Assembly (NCBI GenBank): GCA_002293845.1
Contig: DBEA01000019.1
Coordinates: 1,252-32,212, forward strand
Reading direction: 5' to 3'
Source: Patescibacteria group bacterium UBA918
GTDB lineage: Bacteria > Patescibacteriota > Minisyncoccia > Phycocordibacterales > UBA918
Length of the DNA stretch: 30,961 nucleotides
The position numbers were made by a program, and so were the translations under genes. The notes beneath the pieces are model-generated. The model was not told the origin of the DNA, made no database searches, and saw nothing but the letters and a program-made list of their open reading frames with translations. Below, one piece after another: positions 1 through 7,007 of this stretch (within the stretch, counting starts at the first letter, position 1; each line of letters opens with the position of its first letter).

Positions 1-38
1 TCTCTAGAGTTAACTCTAGAGATGTGGTATTGTAATAA
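1..38 (+). promoter_or_regulatory. Promoter with a 22-bp palindrome over its -35
   Basis: Bases 1-22 are a perfect palindrome with half-site TCTCTAGAGTT. A -35-like TTAACT (10-15) lies inside it, followed 17 bp later by a -10-like TAATAA (33-38) and then an ATG at 47. A regulator bound to the palindrome would block the -35, so autoregulation by the AbrB-like protein just downstream is a reasonable inference. Because the palindrome is also the exact edge of the window, its presence could partly reflect where the assembly broke. Confidence 0.45.
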
Positions 39-46
39 GACAAATT

Positions 47-226
47 ATGGCTAGACAGAAAGTGGGGGAGTAGGGGGTACGCAAACTAACCCGTACTGGT
101 CGGGGAGCAAGTATGTCGTTGACGCTGCCGATAGAGCATATCCGAGCGCTGGGATGGAAGGACAAGCAAAAAGTGGTGGTCACTCGCCGTGGTTCTAAAC
201 TCGTAATCGAGGATTGGAAAGAGTAA
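47..226 (+). pseudogene. AbrB/SpoVT-like swapped-hairpin regulator with an in-frame TAG
   Basis: Reading from the ATG at 47 gives MARQKVGE, then a TAG stop (71-73), then in the same frame GVRKLTRTGRGASMSLTLPI and a C-terminus ending in VVVTRRGSKLVIEDWKE. The part after the stop has the AbrB pattern: a basic lead-in, a LP-x-E-hI-RALGW segment, a K-V-V-V strand and a final lVIEDW strand. Such proteins are dimeric DNA-binding transition regulators or antitoxins. The only later start is ATG 113, giving a 37-aa product without the first strand. It ends 3 bp before the methylase, so it probably was or is the control protein of the restriction-modification operon. A true nonsense mutation, a sequencing error and a functional short form are all possible. 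Confidence 0.5.
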
Positions 227-229
227 AAT

Positions 230-1351
230 ATGGCCAACAACAATCTCACTAACGCCAAACGGGCCAAAAATGACGAATTCTATACTCAGTATAGTGATAT
301 CGAAAAAGAGATCGAGTCCTATATAGAATACGATCCGAACACCTTCAAGGGGAAAGTGGTATACAGCAACTGCGACGATCCTTTTGAGAGCAACTTCTTT
401 CGCTACTTTGTACTCAATTTCAGACGGCTGGGATTAAAACAACTTATCACTACCAGCTATAAGCCGTCACCTGTAGCCAACACTCAAGTCGGACTGTTTG
501 GAGATGATGTTACGCTTGAACCTGTTAAAGGACGTCCGAAAATCACAGCCAACAAATTCGTGATCAATGAAGTCGGCGATGTGGACGGGGATGGCTCTTT
601 CACTCTGGAAGACATCGCCAAGCAACTAAAGGCAAATAAAAATAATGAATGGACGCCCCTCGAAGGGGACGGCGATTTTCGCAGCGATGAGTGTGTTGAG
701 CTTCTGAAAAAAGCGGATATTGTGGTCACAAACCCGCCGTTTAGTTTATTTAGAGAGTACATTACTCAACTTTTTGAACATAAAAAAAAGTTTCTCATTA
801 TTGGTAACTTAAACGCCATTACCTATAAAGAGGTATTTCCAATGATAAAGGCAAACAGGGTTTGGCTAGGAAACAACGCGAGGGTAAATGGCGGCGCTAT
901 GTTCTATGAAATCCCCGAGGCCATCGCCAATCTTGACCAAGTACGTGAAGTCAAGACAAACGAAAAAGGAAAAAAAATATTTATCACCAGGGTGCAAGGA
1001 GTGCGCTGGTTTACTAATCTTGACCACGGTAGATTACATCAACCGATTCCGCTAATGACTGAAGCGGACGTCATCAAGTTCAGCACCAACAAACCTTTTG
1101 AGCATTATGACAACTATGATGCTATTGAGGTGTCTTTGGTTAAGAACGTCCCGAAAGATTTTGATGGTGTTATGGGAGTACCGATAAGTTTTCTTGACAA
1201 ATACAGTCCTGAGCAATTTGAGATTATCGGAGCAAGTGACAATGGTGCTGTCGATGAAAAATACAAATTGCCTCATTTCAAAAAGCATAATGAACCTTAT
1301 GTGAATAACAAGAAACAATACAAACGAATCTTTATAAAACACAAACGATAA
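230..1351 (+). CDS. EcoRI-family adenine-specific DNA methyltransferase
   Basis: A 373-aa protein of the EcoRI-methylase family, which transfers a methyl group from S-adenosylmethionine to N6 of adenine. The start of the mature family is clear (NAKRAKNDEFYTQYSDIEKE, near residue 6). The catalytic motif IV is N168-P-P-F171 in the context DIVVTNPPFSLFREYI. The strand VVYSNCDDPFESNFFRYF near residue 45 occupies the usual cofactor-binding region. It starts 3 bp after the AbrB-like frame and ends 3 bp before the DUF262-HNH gene, so the three read as one operon. Its natural role would be to protect host DNA from the neighbouring nuclease. The recognition site cannot be read from sequence. Confidence 0.88.
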   Translation: MANNNLTNAKRAKNDEFYTQYSDIEKEIESYIEYDPNTFKGKVVYSNCDDPFESNFFRYFVLNFRRLGLKQLITTSYKPSPVANTQVGLFGDDVTLEPVKGRPKITANKFVINEVGDVDGDGSFTLEDIAKQLKANKNNEWTPLEGDGDFRSDECVELLKKADIVVTNPPFSLFREYITQLFEHKKKFLIIGNLNAITYKEVFPMIKANRVWLGNNARVNGGAMFYEIPEAIANLDQVREVKTNEKGKKIFITRVQGVRWFTNLDHGRLHQPIPLMTEADVIKFSTNKPFEHYDNYDAIEVSLVKNVPKDFDGVMGVPISFLDKYSPEQFEIIGASDNGAVDEKYKLPHFKKHNEPYVNNKKQYKRIFIKHKR

Positions 1352-1354
1352 TGT

Positions 1355-2518
1355 ATGAAAACGACTCTTAAAAATGACATCACGATCAGAGAGGTGTGCG
1401 ATGGATTCGTCTATAACGACTTTGAAGGAAAAGGTTTGTTTGGTCTCTCGGGCAAATTAACTATCCAGCCGGAATACCAACGTAACTATATTTACGCCGA
1501 TGGAAAGCGCGATGTCGCTGTTATTGATTCGATATTAAAGGGTTATCCAATCGGTCTTATCTATTTTAATCAGGTTGGTAAGGACAAGTTTGAGGTACTA
1601 GACGGCCAGCAACGCATCACCAGTATCGGACGCTTTGTGACGGGCAAATTTGCCGTCAAAGATAAGAACGGTCATGAGCAATACTATAGCGGCATGGCCA
1701 ATAGTCAGCGTGAACAGATATTGAATACCAAATTATTGGTGTATGTTTGCGAAGGAGACGAACCGGAAATCAAGGACTGGTTCAAGACCATCAATATCGC
1801 CGGCGTACCATTGACCGAACAGGAAATCCTCAACGCCGTATATTCTGGCCCATTCGTTACACGCGCACGTGAGGAATTCAGCAACAGCCAGAACGCCAAT
1901 GTGCAGAAATGGAGCGCCTATATTGCCGGCGATATCAAGCGTCAAGCGTATCTGGAATGCGCGCTCGATTGGGTATCAGACGGGGCTATCGATAGCTACA
2001 TGAGCAAGCATCGTAACGATAAGGACATTACTGAACTCAAAAAGCACTTTAATACTGTCATCGACTGGGTGTCTACCACTTTCACCGATGTTGAAAGCGA
2101 AATGCGCGGCCTCGAGTGGAACAGGCTTTACCAGACTTATCACAAGAAGAAATATAATCCCGCCACTGTATCCACTTCGGTACAGAGACTCTATGGCGAC
2201 GGGTTCGTTAAGAACCGCCGCGGTATTTTTGAGTATGTTTTAGGAGGTGAAGTCGATACAAAACTACTGGAAGTACGCGTGTTTGATGAACCGACAAAGC
2301 GTTCAGTGTATGAATCACAAACAGCGAGTGCTGAGAAAAAAGGCGTTTCAAACTGTCCGTTGTGTGCGCTCGGACACGACGCTAACAAAGATAAGATCTG
2401 GAGACTGGCTGAAATGGACGCCGACCACGTAGCCGCTTGGAGCAAGGGTGGTGCTACATCGACCAAAAACTGCCAGATGCTCTGCAAGACCCACAACAGA
2501 GCAAAGGGGAATAGGTAA
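1355..2518 (+). CDS. DUF262 / HNH endonuclease, probable restriction partner
   Basis: A 387-aa protein with two recognisable parts. The N-terminal DUF262 (ParB/Srx-like, as in GmrS and related nucleases) carries the diagnostic DGQQR at residues 83-87, preceded by QPEYQRNYIY (residues 38-47). The C-terminus is a zinc-type HNH nuclease: CPLC at 334-337, the metal-binding DADH at 355-358, then C373xxxC377 and H380-N381. DUF262 proteins use NTP hydrolysis to control a nuclease. Sitting 3 bp behind an adenine methylase, this one is most simply a restriction enzyme whose site is protected by that methylase. A modification-dependent (GmrSD/type IV) activity is the main alternative. It has none of the fold signatures of EcoRI endonuclease itself. 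Confidence 0.85.
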   Translation: MKTTLKNDITIREVCDGFVYNDFEGKGLFGLSGKLTIQPEYQRNYIYADGKRDVAVIDSILKGYPIGLIYFNQVGKDKFEVLDGQQRITSIGRFVTGKFAVKDKNGHEQYYSGMANSQREQILNTKLLVYVCEGDEPEIKDWFKTINIAGVPLTEQEILNAVYSGPFVTRAREEFSNSQNANVQKWSAYIAGDIKRQAYLECALDWVSDGAIDSYMSKHRNDKDITELKKHFNTVIDWVSTTFTDVESEMRGLEWNRLYQTYHKKKYNPATVSTSVQRLYGDGFVKNRRGIFEYVLGGEVDTKLLEVRVFDEPTKRSVYESQTASAEKKGVSNCPLCALGHDANKDKIWRLAEMDADHVAAWSKGGATSTKNCQMLCKTHNRAKGNR

Positions 2519-2532
2519 TAGCCGGTGTCTAT

Positions 2533-2967
2533 TTATTTGACAATGCGCGAGCGCGCGCGAACTCTCGTCTTGCTTCGCGAAGCCGTACTTGTCGACAGCT
2601 GACCCGGAGGTAAAGCGAGCATCGCCTCCTTGGCTTGAGCCAGCGAACTAACGATTGCCTCTGGAGTATGCGAGCCATCATGTACAAACCACCGCCAACC
2701 TTGAAAACCTGCCCGCCCTAAAGCGACCAGACCCCCGATCATGAAAGAGGCGCGAATAGTTTCTCCTGGCACGAACCATAGGTCATGAAAACTTTCCGTC
2801 AAAAATGCCGAGGTCAGAAGCGCCAGAGCGATGCCAGCATATCCAAAAAATTCCGCTGGAGCGGAACCGTACTTGCGACAGTTGTCCAACAAAATCAGCA
2901 AACTGCTTTTACTAACCTCTATCACATCTCGGTCTATGTTGTCGTGGCGCTTGAATTGATCGGACAT
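2533..2967 (-). CDS. Small two-helix membrane protein of unknown function
   Basis: A 144-aa protein converging on the HNH gene, with only 14 bp between the stop codons. It has a charged N-terminus (about 35 residues), two hydrophobic stretches near residues 40-57 (FFGYAGIALALLTSAFL) and 74-90 (ASFMIGGLVALGRAGF), and a basic Ser/Arg-rich tail. I do not recognise the family. Two-helix proteins are common accessory or effector candidates in defence islands, but nothing in the sequence shows such a role. It shares the 117-bp spacer at 2968-3084 with the divergent Xre-Panacea gene. No clear terminator separates it from the HNH gene. Confidence 0.6.
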   Translation of the reverse strand: MSDQFKRHDNIDRDVIEVSKSSLLILLDNCRKYGSAPAEFFGYAGIALALLTSAFLTESFHDLWFVPGETIRASFMIGGLVALGRAGFQGWRWFVHDGSHTPEAIVSSLAQAKEAMLALPPGQLSTSTASRSKTRVRARSRIVK

Positions 2968-3049
2968 ACTTGTTGTTGAGAATTGGTAAACTTACATGGC
3001 AATTCTATAATCCCACGGGTCACCATGTCAACTTTATCAACACCGATGT

Positions 3050-3084
3050 TTGTATTTATGACATGATTCTGATAGAATGGTAGT
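3050..3084 (+). promoter_or_regulatory. Promoter of the Xre-Panacea gene; leaderless start
   Basis: TTGTAT (3050-3055), a 17-bp spacer, and TAGAAT (3073-3078) preceded by the extended -10 dinucleotide TG. The -10 ends 6 nt before the ATG at 3085, so transcription should begin at or within 1-2 nt of the start codon. No Shine-Dalgarno is possible. Confidence 0.6.
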
Positions 3085-3777
3085 ATGAGCACCAAATATG
3101 GGCCTTTAATTAGGTCCCTCCGAGAAAAGAGGGGATTTTCGCAGTTAGAAGTGGCCGAGAGGTTGGGAATTTCTCGCGCCTCTTATATCGCCGTAGAACA
3201 AGGTAAGCGCGAGTTGACATTGAGTGAGGTCGATAAGATAGCGACTCTTTTCGGTGTATCGCTGGTGGAAATAGAGGCCGGTGAATTGCCGAATTATGAA
3301 AAGTACAGACAGATGATACTGGCTTTCCTGCGTACCTATGGTGATAAAGGAGTTACCAAGACCAAATTAGCCAAACTGCTCTACCTTGCTGACTTCGCCT
3401 GGTTCTATGATCACCTGGAGAGCATGAGCGGTATGCAGTATCGCCGAATTCAGTATGGGCCGGTCGCGGATGCTTATTTCCGCATGATAGAGGAAATGGC
3501 AGACAACGGTGAGATCAACATTACTCCTACCGAACGCGGAGACGGCAAGACCGCATTGATGATCTCCGTTTCCGCTGGTGGAGCTAATGCCAAACTCAAT
3601 TCTCTGTCTGGAGAAGAACGCGAGTTGATGCGCAAAATCAATGAAAAGTGGGCCGATCGCCACACCGCTGAAATCGTAAGATTCACTCACAATCAACTCC
3701 CATATCTCTTGGCGGAGGACAACGAGCTGGTTTCGTATGATGTCATTTCCCAAGAAAATCCTGATGAAATTTTCTAA
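3085..3777 (+). CDS. Xre-type HTH plus Panacea (SocA/DUF4065) antitoxin
   Basis: A 230-aa two-domain protein. Residues 5-60 are a Xre/Cro helix-turn-helix (SLREKRGFSQLEVAERLGIS, then VEQGKRELTLSEVDKIATLF). Residues about 72-200 are a Panacea/SocA-like domain, with the family core KLAKLLYLADFAWF followed by YRRIQYGPVADAYF. Panacea proteins are antitoxins that neutralise many unrelated toxins, and the HTH normally represses the operon. The stop is 2 bp before the next ATG, so the downstream 131-aa protein is the expected toxin. The start is set by a promoter whose -10 lies 6 nt upstream. Confidence 0.85.
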   Translation: MSTKYGPLIRSLREKRGFSQLEVAERLGISRASYIAVEQGKRELTLSEVDKIATLFGVSLVEIEAGELPNYEKYRQMILAFLRTYGDKGVTKTKLAKLLYLADFAWFYDHLESMSGMQYRRIQYGPVADAYFRMIEEMADNGEINITPTERGDGKTALMISVSAGGANAKLNSLSGEERELMRKINEKWADRHTAEIVRFTHNQLPYLLAEDNELVSYDVISQENPDEIF

Positions 3778-3779
3778 TC

Positions 3780-4175
3780 ATGAAATATCGGGTCAGGTTT
3801 ACAGATTTTGCCGAAAGATACTTCATTAAGGGATTTTCTAAAAAATACAAAGGTTCTTGGGACAGAACTCGAGATGTCTTAGAAAAGGAGTTTGCCTTCG
3901 TGGATGTATTGTTTCCCAAGAACATTGCTGAGATCATCTCCATCTCTCAAGACGGAAATATTAAAATATGCAAGACTGAGTTCGCAATAATCGGTACCAA
4001 TAAATCTCGCCGCACTTCGGGAAATCGTTGCATCATCGCCATACACGAGGACACAGCCGCCGTCTACGTTTTACTGGTTTACCACAAGTCAGACATAGCG
4101 GGCTCGAACGAAACATCATGGTGGAAAAGGATGGTAAAAGACAATTACGCAGAGTATGGAGATTTTCTAAACTAA
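3780..4175 (+). CDS. Putative toxin partner of the Panacea antitoxin
   Basis: A 131-aa protein translated 2 bp after the antitoxin. It is basic in its first half (RFTDFAERYFIKGFSKKYKG, residues 5-24) and ends in alternating hydrophobic strands (NRCIIAIHEDTAAVYVLLVY, near residues 87-106) followed by HKSDI. That helix-then-sheet layout resembles RelE/HigB-type mRNA interferases, but no catalytic set can be assigned with confidence. The functional call rests mainly on its position: toxins paired with Panacea antitoxins are very diverse. Growth arrest on its own and rescue by the 3085 gene would be expected. No signal peptide or membrane helix is seen. Confidence 0.6.
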   Translation: MKYRVRFTDFAERYFIKGFSKKYKGSWDRTRDVLEKEFAFVDVLFPKNIAEIISISQDGNIKICKTEFAIIGTNKSRRTSGNRCIIAIHEDTAAVYVLLVYHKSDIAGSNETSWWKRMVKDNYAEYGDFLN

Positions 4176-4184
4176 AATATACAC
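4173..4184 (+). promoter_or_regulatory. -10 element of the SppA-like gene
   Basis: TAAAAT at 4173-4178 overlaps the toxin stop codon and lies 6 nt before ATG 4185, the same leaderless spacing as elsewhere in the window. The -35 region is poor. Confidence 0.4.
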
Positions 4185-5024
4185 ATGACAACACTTAAAT
4201 ACTTAGGGTTGATGGTCGGTGGGGTGGGGGTATTGTTGATCGGTTTTTATCTGGCCCTAGGGATCTGGGGCGACTGGCACGATGATTGGAGCGGCTACAA
4301 TTGGAGTGTGCAGTGGGAAGTGAGCGACGGTTGGTGCAACATCGCCGTCCTGCCGATAATGGGGGACATCACGTCGGAGATCTCCGAGGAAGAAGAGGGT
4401 GAGGTCACGACGACGAACGCGGACGAAGCATCGATGTTCGTCGAGCGCGCGAACTCGGACGAGAACATCCTGGGCCTCTTGGTACGGATCGATTCCTATG
4501 GCGGCGCGCCGGTGGCGTCCGAGATCGTTACGAACGCCGTCAAGCGTAGCGGCATCCCGATCGTAGCCTTGATCCGTGAGGCTGGGACTTCGGGAGGTTA
4601 CATGATCGCCAGCGCGGCCGACACTATCATCGCTTCGGCCATGTCCGACATCGGCTCGATCGGCATGACCATGTCATACGTCGGCAACTGGCAACAGAAC
4701 GCCGAGACCGGATTGACGTATGTCCCGCTGACTTCAGCTCCTTTCAAAGACTACATGCACCCGGATAAGCCGCTCACCGACGAGGAAAGGAAGCTCCTGG
4801 AACGAGATCTGGCGATCTACCACGAATATTTCGTGGGATTGGTGGCCGAAAATCGCGGGCTATCGCCGGAACACGTGGCCGCACTGGCCGACGGCTCGAG
4901 CATGCCCGGCGCTTTGGCGCTCGAAGCCGGACTCATCGACCAACTCGGCGACCAAGAGACCGCCCGGGCATGGTTCGCCCAAACACTTGAGATTTCCGCC
5001 GATGAAGTGGTGTTTTGTGAGTAG
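4185..5024 (+). CDS. sppA: SppA-like (S49) membrane-anchored serine protease
   Basis: A 279-aa protein with one N-terminal membrane helix (residues about 6-27) and an S49/ClpP-like body. The order of landmarks fits SppA: VRIDSYGGAPVASEIV near residue 103, the nucleophile loop AGTSGGYMIASAAD near residues 133-146 (Ser of TSGG), then the strand DIGSIGMTMSYV, and the general-base lysine context PFKDYMHPDKPLTDEERKLL near residues 187-206. The family degrades signal peptides and membrane protein fragments. At this length it is the short, one-domain form that works as an oligomer. It follows the toxin by 9 bp but has its own -10 sequence. It ends in TAG. Confidence 0.85.
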   Translation: MTTLKYLGLMVGGVGVLLIGFYLALGIWGDWHDDWSGYNWSVQWEVSDGWCNIAVLPIMGDITSEISEEEEGEVTTTNADEASMFVERANSDENILGLLVRIDSYGGAPVASEIVTNAVKRSGIPIVALIREAGTSGGYMIASAADTIIASAMSDIGSIGMTMSYVGNWQQNAETGLTYVPLTSAPFKDYMHPDKPLTDEERKLLERDLAIYHEYFVGLVAENRGLSPEHVAALADGSSMPGALALEAGLIDQLGDQETARAWFAQTLEISADEVVFCE

Positions 5025-5047
5025 CGATCAAGAAATGAAAAATCAAT

Positions 5048-5081
5048 TTGATCAACGGTACCTGGACGTATAATGTTAGGT
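5048..5081 (+). promoter_or_regulatory. Fic promoter; decides the start codon
   Basis: TTGATC (5048-5053), 15 bp, TATAAT (5069-5074). The first in-frame ATG (5073) lies inside the -10 itself, so it cannot be on the transcript. The next in-frame ATG (5082) is 7 nt past the -10, where transcription should begin, and is the better start. Confidence 0.65.
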
Positions 5082-5675
5082 ATGGATCGCTACGATATAA
5101 ATCCAAGCGAAGGTAACATCTTGCCTAATAAATTGGATTTAACGGATCAGAATCAAATCAACATCGAGGAAGCGGCGGGATTCCTTCGCGCGGAAAACAT
5201 AGCTATCGACGCATTGGGCACAGAGACGCGATTCTCCACACAGTATCTTTTAAATCTACATCGAGAAGCCCTCGGTGATCTGTATGACTTCGCCGGTAAA
5301 CTTAGAAACGTCGACATGTCTAAAGACGGTTTCCATTTCGTAACGGCGTACGCTTTACCGAACGCCCTAAGTGATTTCGAAACGAAGTATCTTACCCCTA
5401 TCAATTCTGACCAGCTACCGGAGGGGATTTCTTTCTTGGATTTCCTAGCCGAGATGCATGCCGAGTTGTTATATATTCACCCCTTCAGGGAAGGGAACGG
5501 TCGGATCGTTCGCCTGTTTACCAAGCTGATATTCTTAACTAAAATGGGAGAGACTTTGCACTTCGACATAATAAACAACGGCGATAATTTTGAGCGTTAC
5601 AAAACCGCGGTCCAGCAGGCCGCGGCTGAGGAGTATGATCTGATGAAGAAATTATTTCGAGAAATTTATTCCTGA
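5082..5675 (+). CDS. Fic-domain AMP-transferase toxin
   Basis: A 197-aa single-domain Fic protein. The catalytic motif is complete: HPFREGNGR at residues 133-141 with the following R144, giving the His base and the anion hole and metal-binding residues of an active AMPylator. Upstream are the flap and helix regions typical of the family (LYDFAGKLRNVDMSKDGFHF near residue 68). I see no inhibitory S/T-xxx-E-G/N motif at either end, so it is a class I Fic protein that must be restrained by a separate antitoxin. Such a motif is present in the 57-aa gene on the other strand, whose 3' end overlaps this gene by 24 bp. Confidence 0.88.
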   Translation: MDRYDINPSEGNILPNKLDLTDQNQINIEEAAGFLRAENIAIDALGTETRFSTQYLLNLHREALGDLYDFAGKLRNVDMSKDGFHFVTAYALPNALSDFETKYLTPINSDQLPEGISFLDFLAEMHAELLYIHPFREGNGRIVRLFTKLIFLTKMGETLHFDIINNGDNFERYKTAVQQAAAEEYDLMKKLFREIYS

Positions 5676-5825
5676 TTTTCGCTTGATGGATTCGACTTGT
5701 TTGGGAGTGAATCTAACGCCTTCGATGGCAAAAGAAGACAACACCGAAGAAACACTCGCGGCCTTAGCTGCGACTTTCTTTTCTGCGGTTAAAACCGCAG
5801 CACGAGACGAGGAATGGAATTTCAT
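5652..5825 (-). CDS. VbhA-like Fic antitoxin, convergent with its toxin
   Basis: A 57-aa protein on the strand opposite the Fic gene; the two tails overlap by 24 bp (5652-5675). Residues S31-F-A-I-E35-G36 match the Fic inhibitory motif [S/T]xxxE[G/N], in which Glu blocks ATP binding in the Fic active site. The context SSFAIEGVRFTPKQVESIKR resembles VbhA-type antitoxins (helix, motif, then a T/S-P turn and a second helix). The start ATG at 5825 is supported by an extended -10 (TG-T-TATAAT, minus strand) ending 9 nt upstream. Class I antitoxins are normally encoded upstream of and on the same strand as the toxin, so this order is odd. The function is inferred from motif plus position. Confidence 0.72.
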   Translation of the reverse strand: MKFHSSSRAAVLTAEKKVAAKAASVSSVLSSFAIEGVRFTPKQVESIKRKSGINFSK

Positions 5826-5834
5826 GGCATTTCG

Positions 5835-5843
5835 ATTATAACA
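5835..5843 (-). promoter_or_regulatory. Extended -10 promoter of the VbhA-like antitoxin
   Basis: On the minus strand TGTTATAAT, a perfect extended -10, sits 9 nt before the antitoxin ATG. The expected leader is about 2-3 nt. The antitoxin therefore has a promoter independent of the toxin, and the two transcripts would collide tail to tail. Confidence 0.6.
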
Positions 5844-5857
5844 CGAATTTTGTATTT

Positions 5858-5989
5858 TTACCATTCTGGCGGGTGGATGATCGCGATCAGCTTCGAGTCC
5901 GAGTTCAAGGTCAAACACGCCGACGCACCTTCGGAATGCCCCTGCGACGTCACCCTCTCGTTGACGAGCGGAAGGGAGTAGGGGATCAA
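5858..5989 (-). CDS. Possible 43-aa orphan protein
   Basis: A minus-strand frame that could start at TTG 5989 and reads IPYSLPLVNERVTSQGHSEG onward to IHPPEW. Almost every codon ends in G or C, like the real genes around it and unlike the AT-rich DNA on either side, which is why I list it. There is no Shine-Dalgarno, the start is not ATG, and I recognise no family. It could be a relic. It lies between the antitoxin promoter and the NYN gene. Confidence 0.3.
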   Translation of the reverse strand: MIPYSLPLVNERVTSQGHSEGASACLTLNSDSKLIAIIHPPEW

Positions 5990-6013
5990 GATGTACGGTA
6001 ATATATATGACAC

Positions 6014-6532
6014 ATGGGTAATATTGCATATATTGACGGACAAAATTTACACATGGGCACACGCAGTTGTGATCCGGCATGGAAGGTCGACCTAGCAAAA
6101 CTCAAAGTATATCTGGAGAAGAAATATGATGTTACAGAAGCATATTATTTCCTTGGTTACGTTCAAGATGAGAACGAGGATCTCTATGACTCCATACAGA
6201 AATCCGGTCTGATTCTGAAATTCAGAGAACATAATTCTGCGATGTTGGGTAAGAAAAAAGGAAATGTCGACTCGGACATTATCTTCAGTGTGATGAAAAA
6301 ATTATATAAAGGTGATCCTTTCGGCAAAGTCGTGCTTATATCAGGGGACGGCGACTATAAGATGCTTGTGGATTTTTTGATTGAGGAAAATAAGTTTGAA
6401 AAGGTTCTGTTTCCAAACAGAAAATATGCATCTTCTTTGTATAAAAAATTAGGTCGAAAATACTTTGCTCATCTAGAAGATGAGGACGTGAAGAAGAAAA
6501 TCGCCCTTCAGGCAAAGAAAAGGGGGCCTTAG
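6014..6532 (+). CDS. NYN-domain (PIN-like) nuclease
   Basis: A 172-aa NYN/LabA-type protein, a PIN-like fold that cleaves RNA using acidic residues around one or two metal ions. The acidic motifs are visible in order: YIDGQNL at residues 6-12, GNVDSDIIFSVMKKL near residues 77-91, and VVLISGDGDYKMLVDFL near residues 100-116. It is a stand-alone domain with a basic tail. Such proteins act in RNA decay and appear in defence islands. A TATATA lies 6 nt before the ATG. A strong terminator overlaps the stop codon (TAG). Confidence 0.82.
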   Translation: MGNIAYIDGQNLHMGTRSCDPAWKVDLAKLKVYLEKKYDVTEAYYFLGYVQDENEDLYDSIQKSGLILKFREHNSAMLGKKKGNVDSDIIFSVMKKLYKGDPFGKVVLISGDGDYKMLVDFLIEENKFEKVLFPNRKYASSLYKKLGRKYFAHLEDEDVKKKIALQAKKRGP

Positions 6533-6560
6533 GTAGTTAACCGTTCGGGCCCCTTTTCGT
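6518..6560 (+). terminator. Rho-independent terminator of the NYN gene
   Basis: AAAAGGGG (6518-6525) pairs with CCCCTTTT (6550-6557), extended by CC/GG around one bulged G. The left arm lies inside the last codons of the NYN gene. Confidence 0.7.
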
Positions 6561-6639
6561 CTTGATGCGAGTATTATACACAATCTTGATCGAAAATCAA
6601 CACTGGTTAGGGAATTAATGCGTGTATTTAGTTTTAAAC

Positions 6640-6676
6640 AAAAATCCCGCGCGGCCGATGGTGGCAGCCGCGCGGG
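6640..6676 (-). terminator. Terminator of the 66-aa orphan gene
   Basis: A 10-bp GC stem, CCCGCGCGGC (6646-6655) with its complement at 6667-6676, followed on the minus strand by a T run (plus-strand AAAAAT at 6640-6645). Confidence 0.75.
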
Positions 6677-6701
6677 GTGGGGGGCGGGCGAAGGAGCGTC
6701 A

Positions 6702-6902
6702 TCACTTCATCACGGCCGAGGGGCCGCGGACGAGTTTCCCGCCCCGGATTAGAACGAACATGCGGCAGAGCGGTGCTCCACGCTTGAGGAAGCGACGATT
6801 AAGTCGGTCGAGATACCGAATCGCCGCCCTCCGGTACTCGTACTCACCGATTGGGTAGGGAACACCTTCCCGCATCTTCATGACCTGGAACTTTTCCGAC
6901 AT
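6702..6902 (-). CDS. 66-aa basic orphan protein
   Basis: Starts MSEKFQVMKMREGVPYPIGE and is rich in Arg and Tyr (YEYRRAAIRYLDRLNRRFLK), with a net positive charge. The start is well supported: AAGGAAG lies 7 nt before ATG 6902, a consensus promoter lies further upstream, and a terminator follows the stop. No family is recognised. A longer frame upstream of 6902 exists but would run through the promoter. The positive charge would suit binding to nucleic acid, but no motif shows it. Confidence 0.65.
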   Translation of the reverse strand: MSEKFQVMKMREGVPYPIGEYEYRRAAIRYLDRLNRRFLKRGAPLCRMFVLIRGGKLVRGPSAVMK

Positions 6903-6933
6903 TTTTAGCTTCCTTCGTTTGTGAGCGACCTTA

Positions 6934-6961
6934 ATAATACCACTATTATGGTATCTGTCAA
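6934..6961 (-). promoter_or_regulatory. Consensus promoter of the 66-aa orphan
   Basis: On the minus strand, TTGACA (6961-6956), 16 bp, then TATTAT (6939-6934) with an extended TG. This is the best sigma-70-type promoter in the window. Confidence 0.75.
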
Positions 6962-6990
6962 GAAGGTGTGGAAAACTAAAATCGTAGAAG

Positions 6991-6999
6991 TGGTATACT
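6991..6999 (+). promoter_or_regulatory. Extended -10 of the 39-aa gene
   Basis: TGGTATACT, ending 8 nt before ATG 7008. The -35 is weak, as expected when the extended -10 is present. Confidence 0.55.
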
Positions 7000-7007
7000 G
7001 TTCGTCT

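Noticed and set aside
166..180. A further copy of the rnpB repeat (AAAAGTGGTGG)
   Set aside because: It lies in the AbrB-like frame coding K-V-V-V, lacks the G6 and has no inverted partner. Probably chance.
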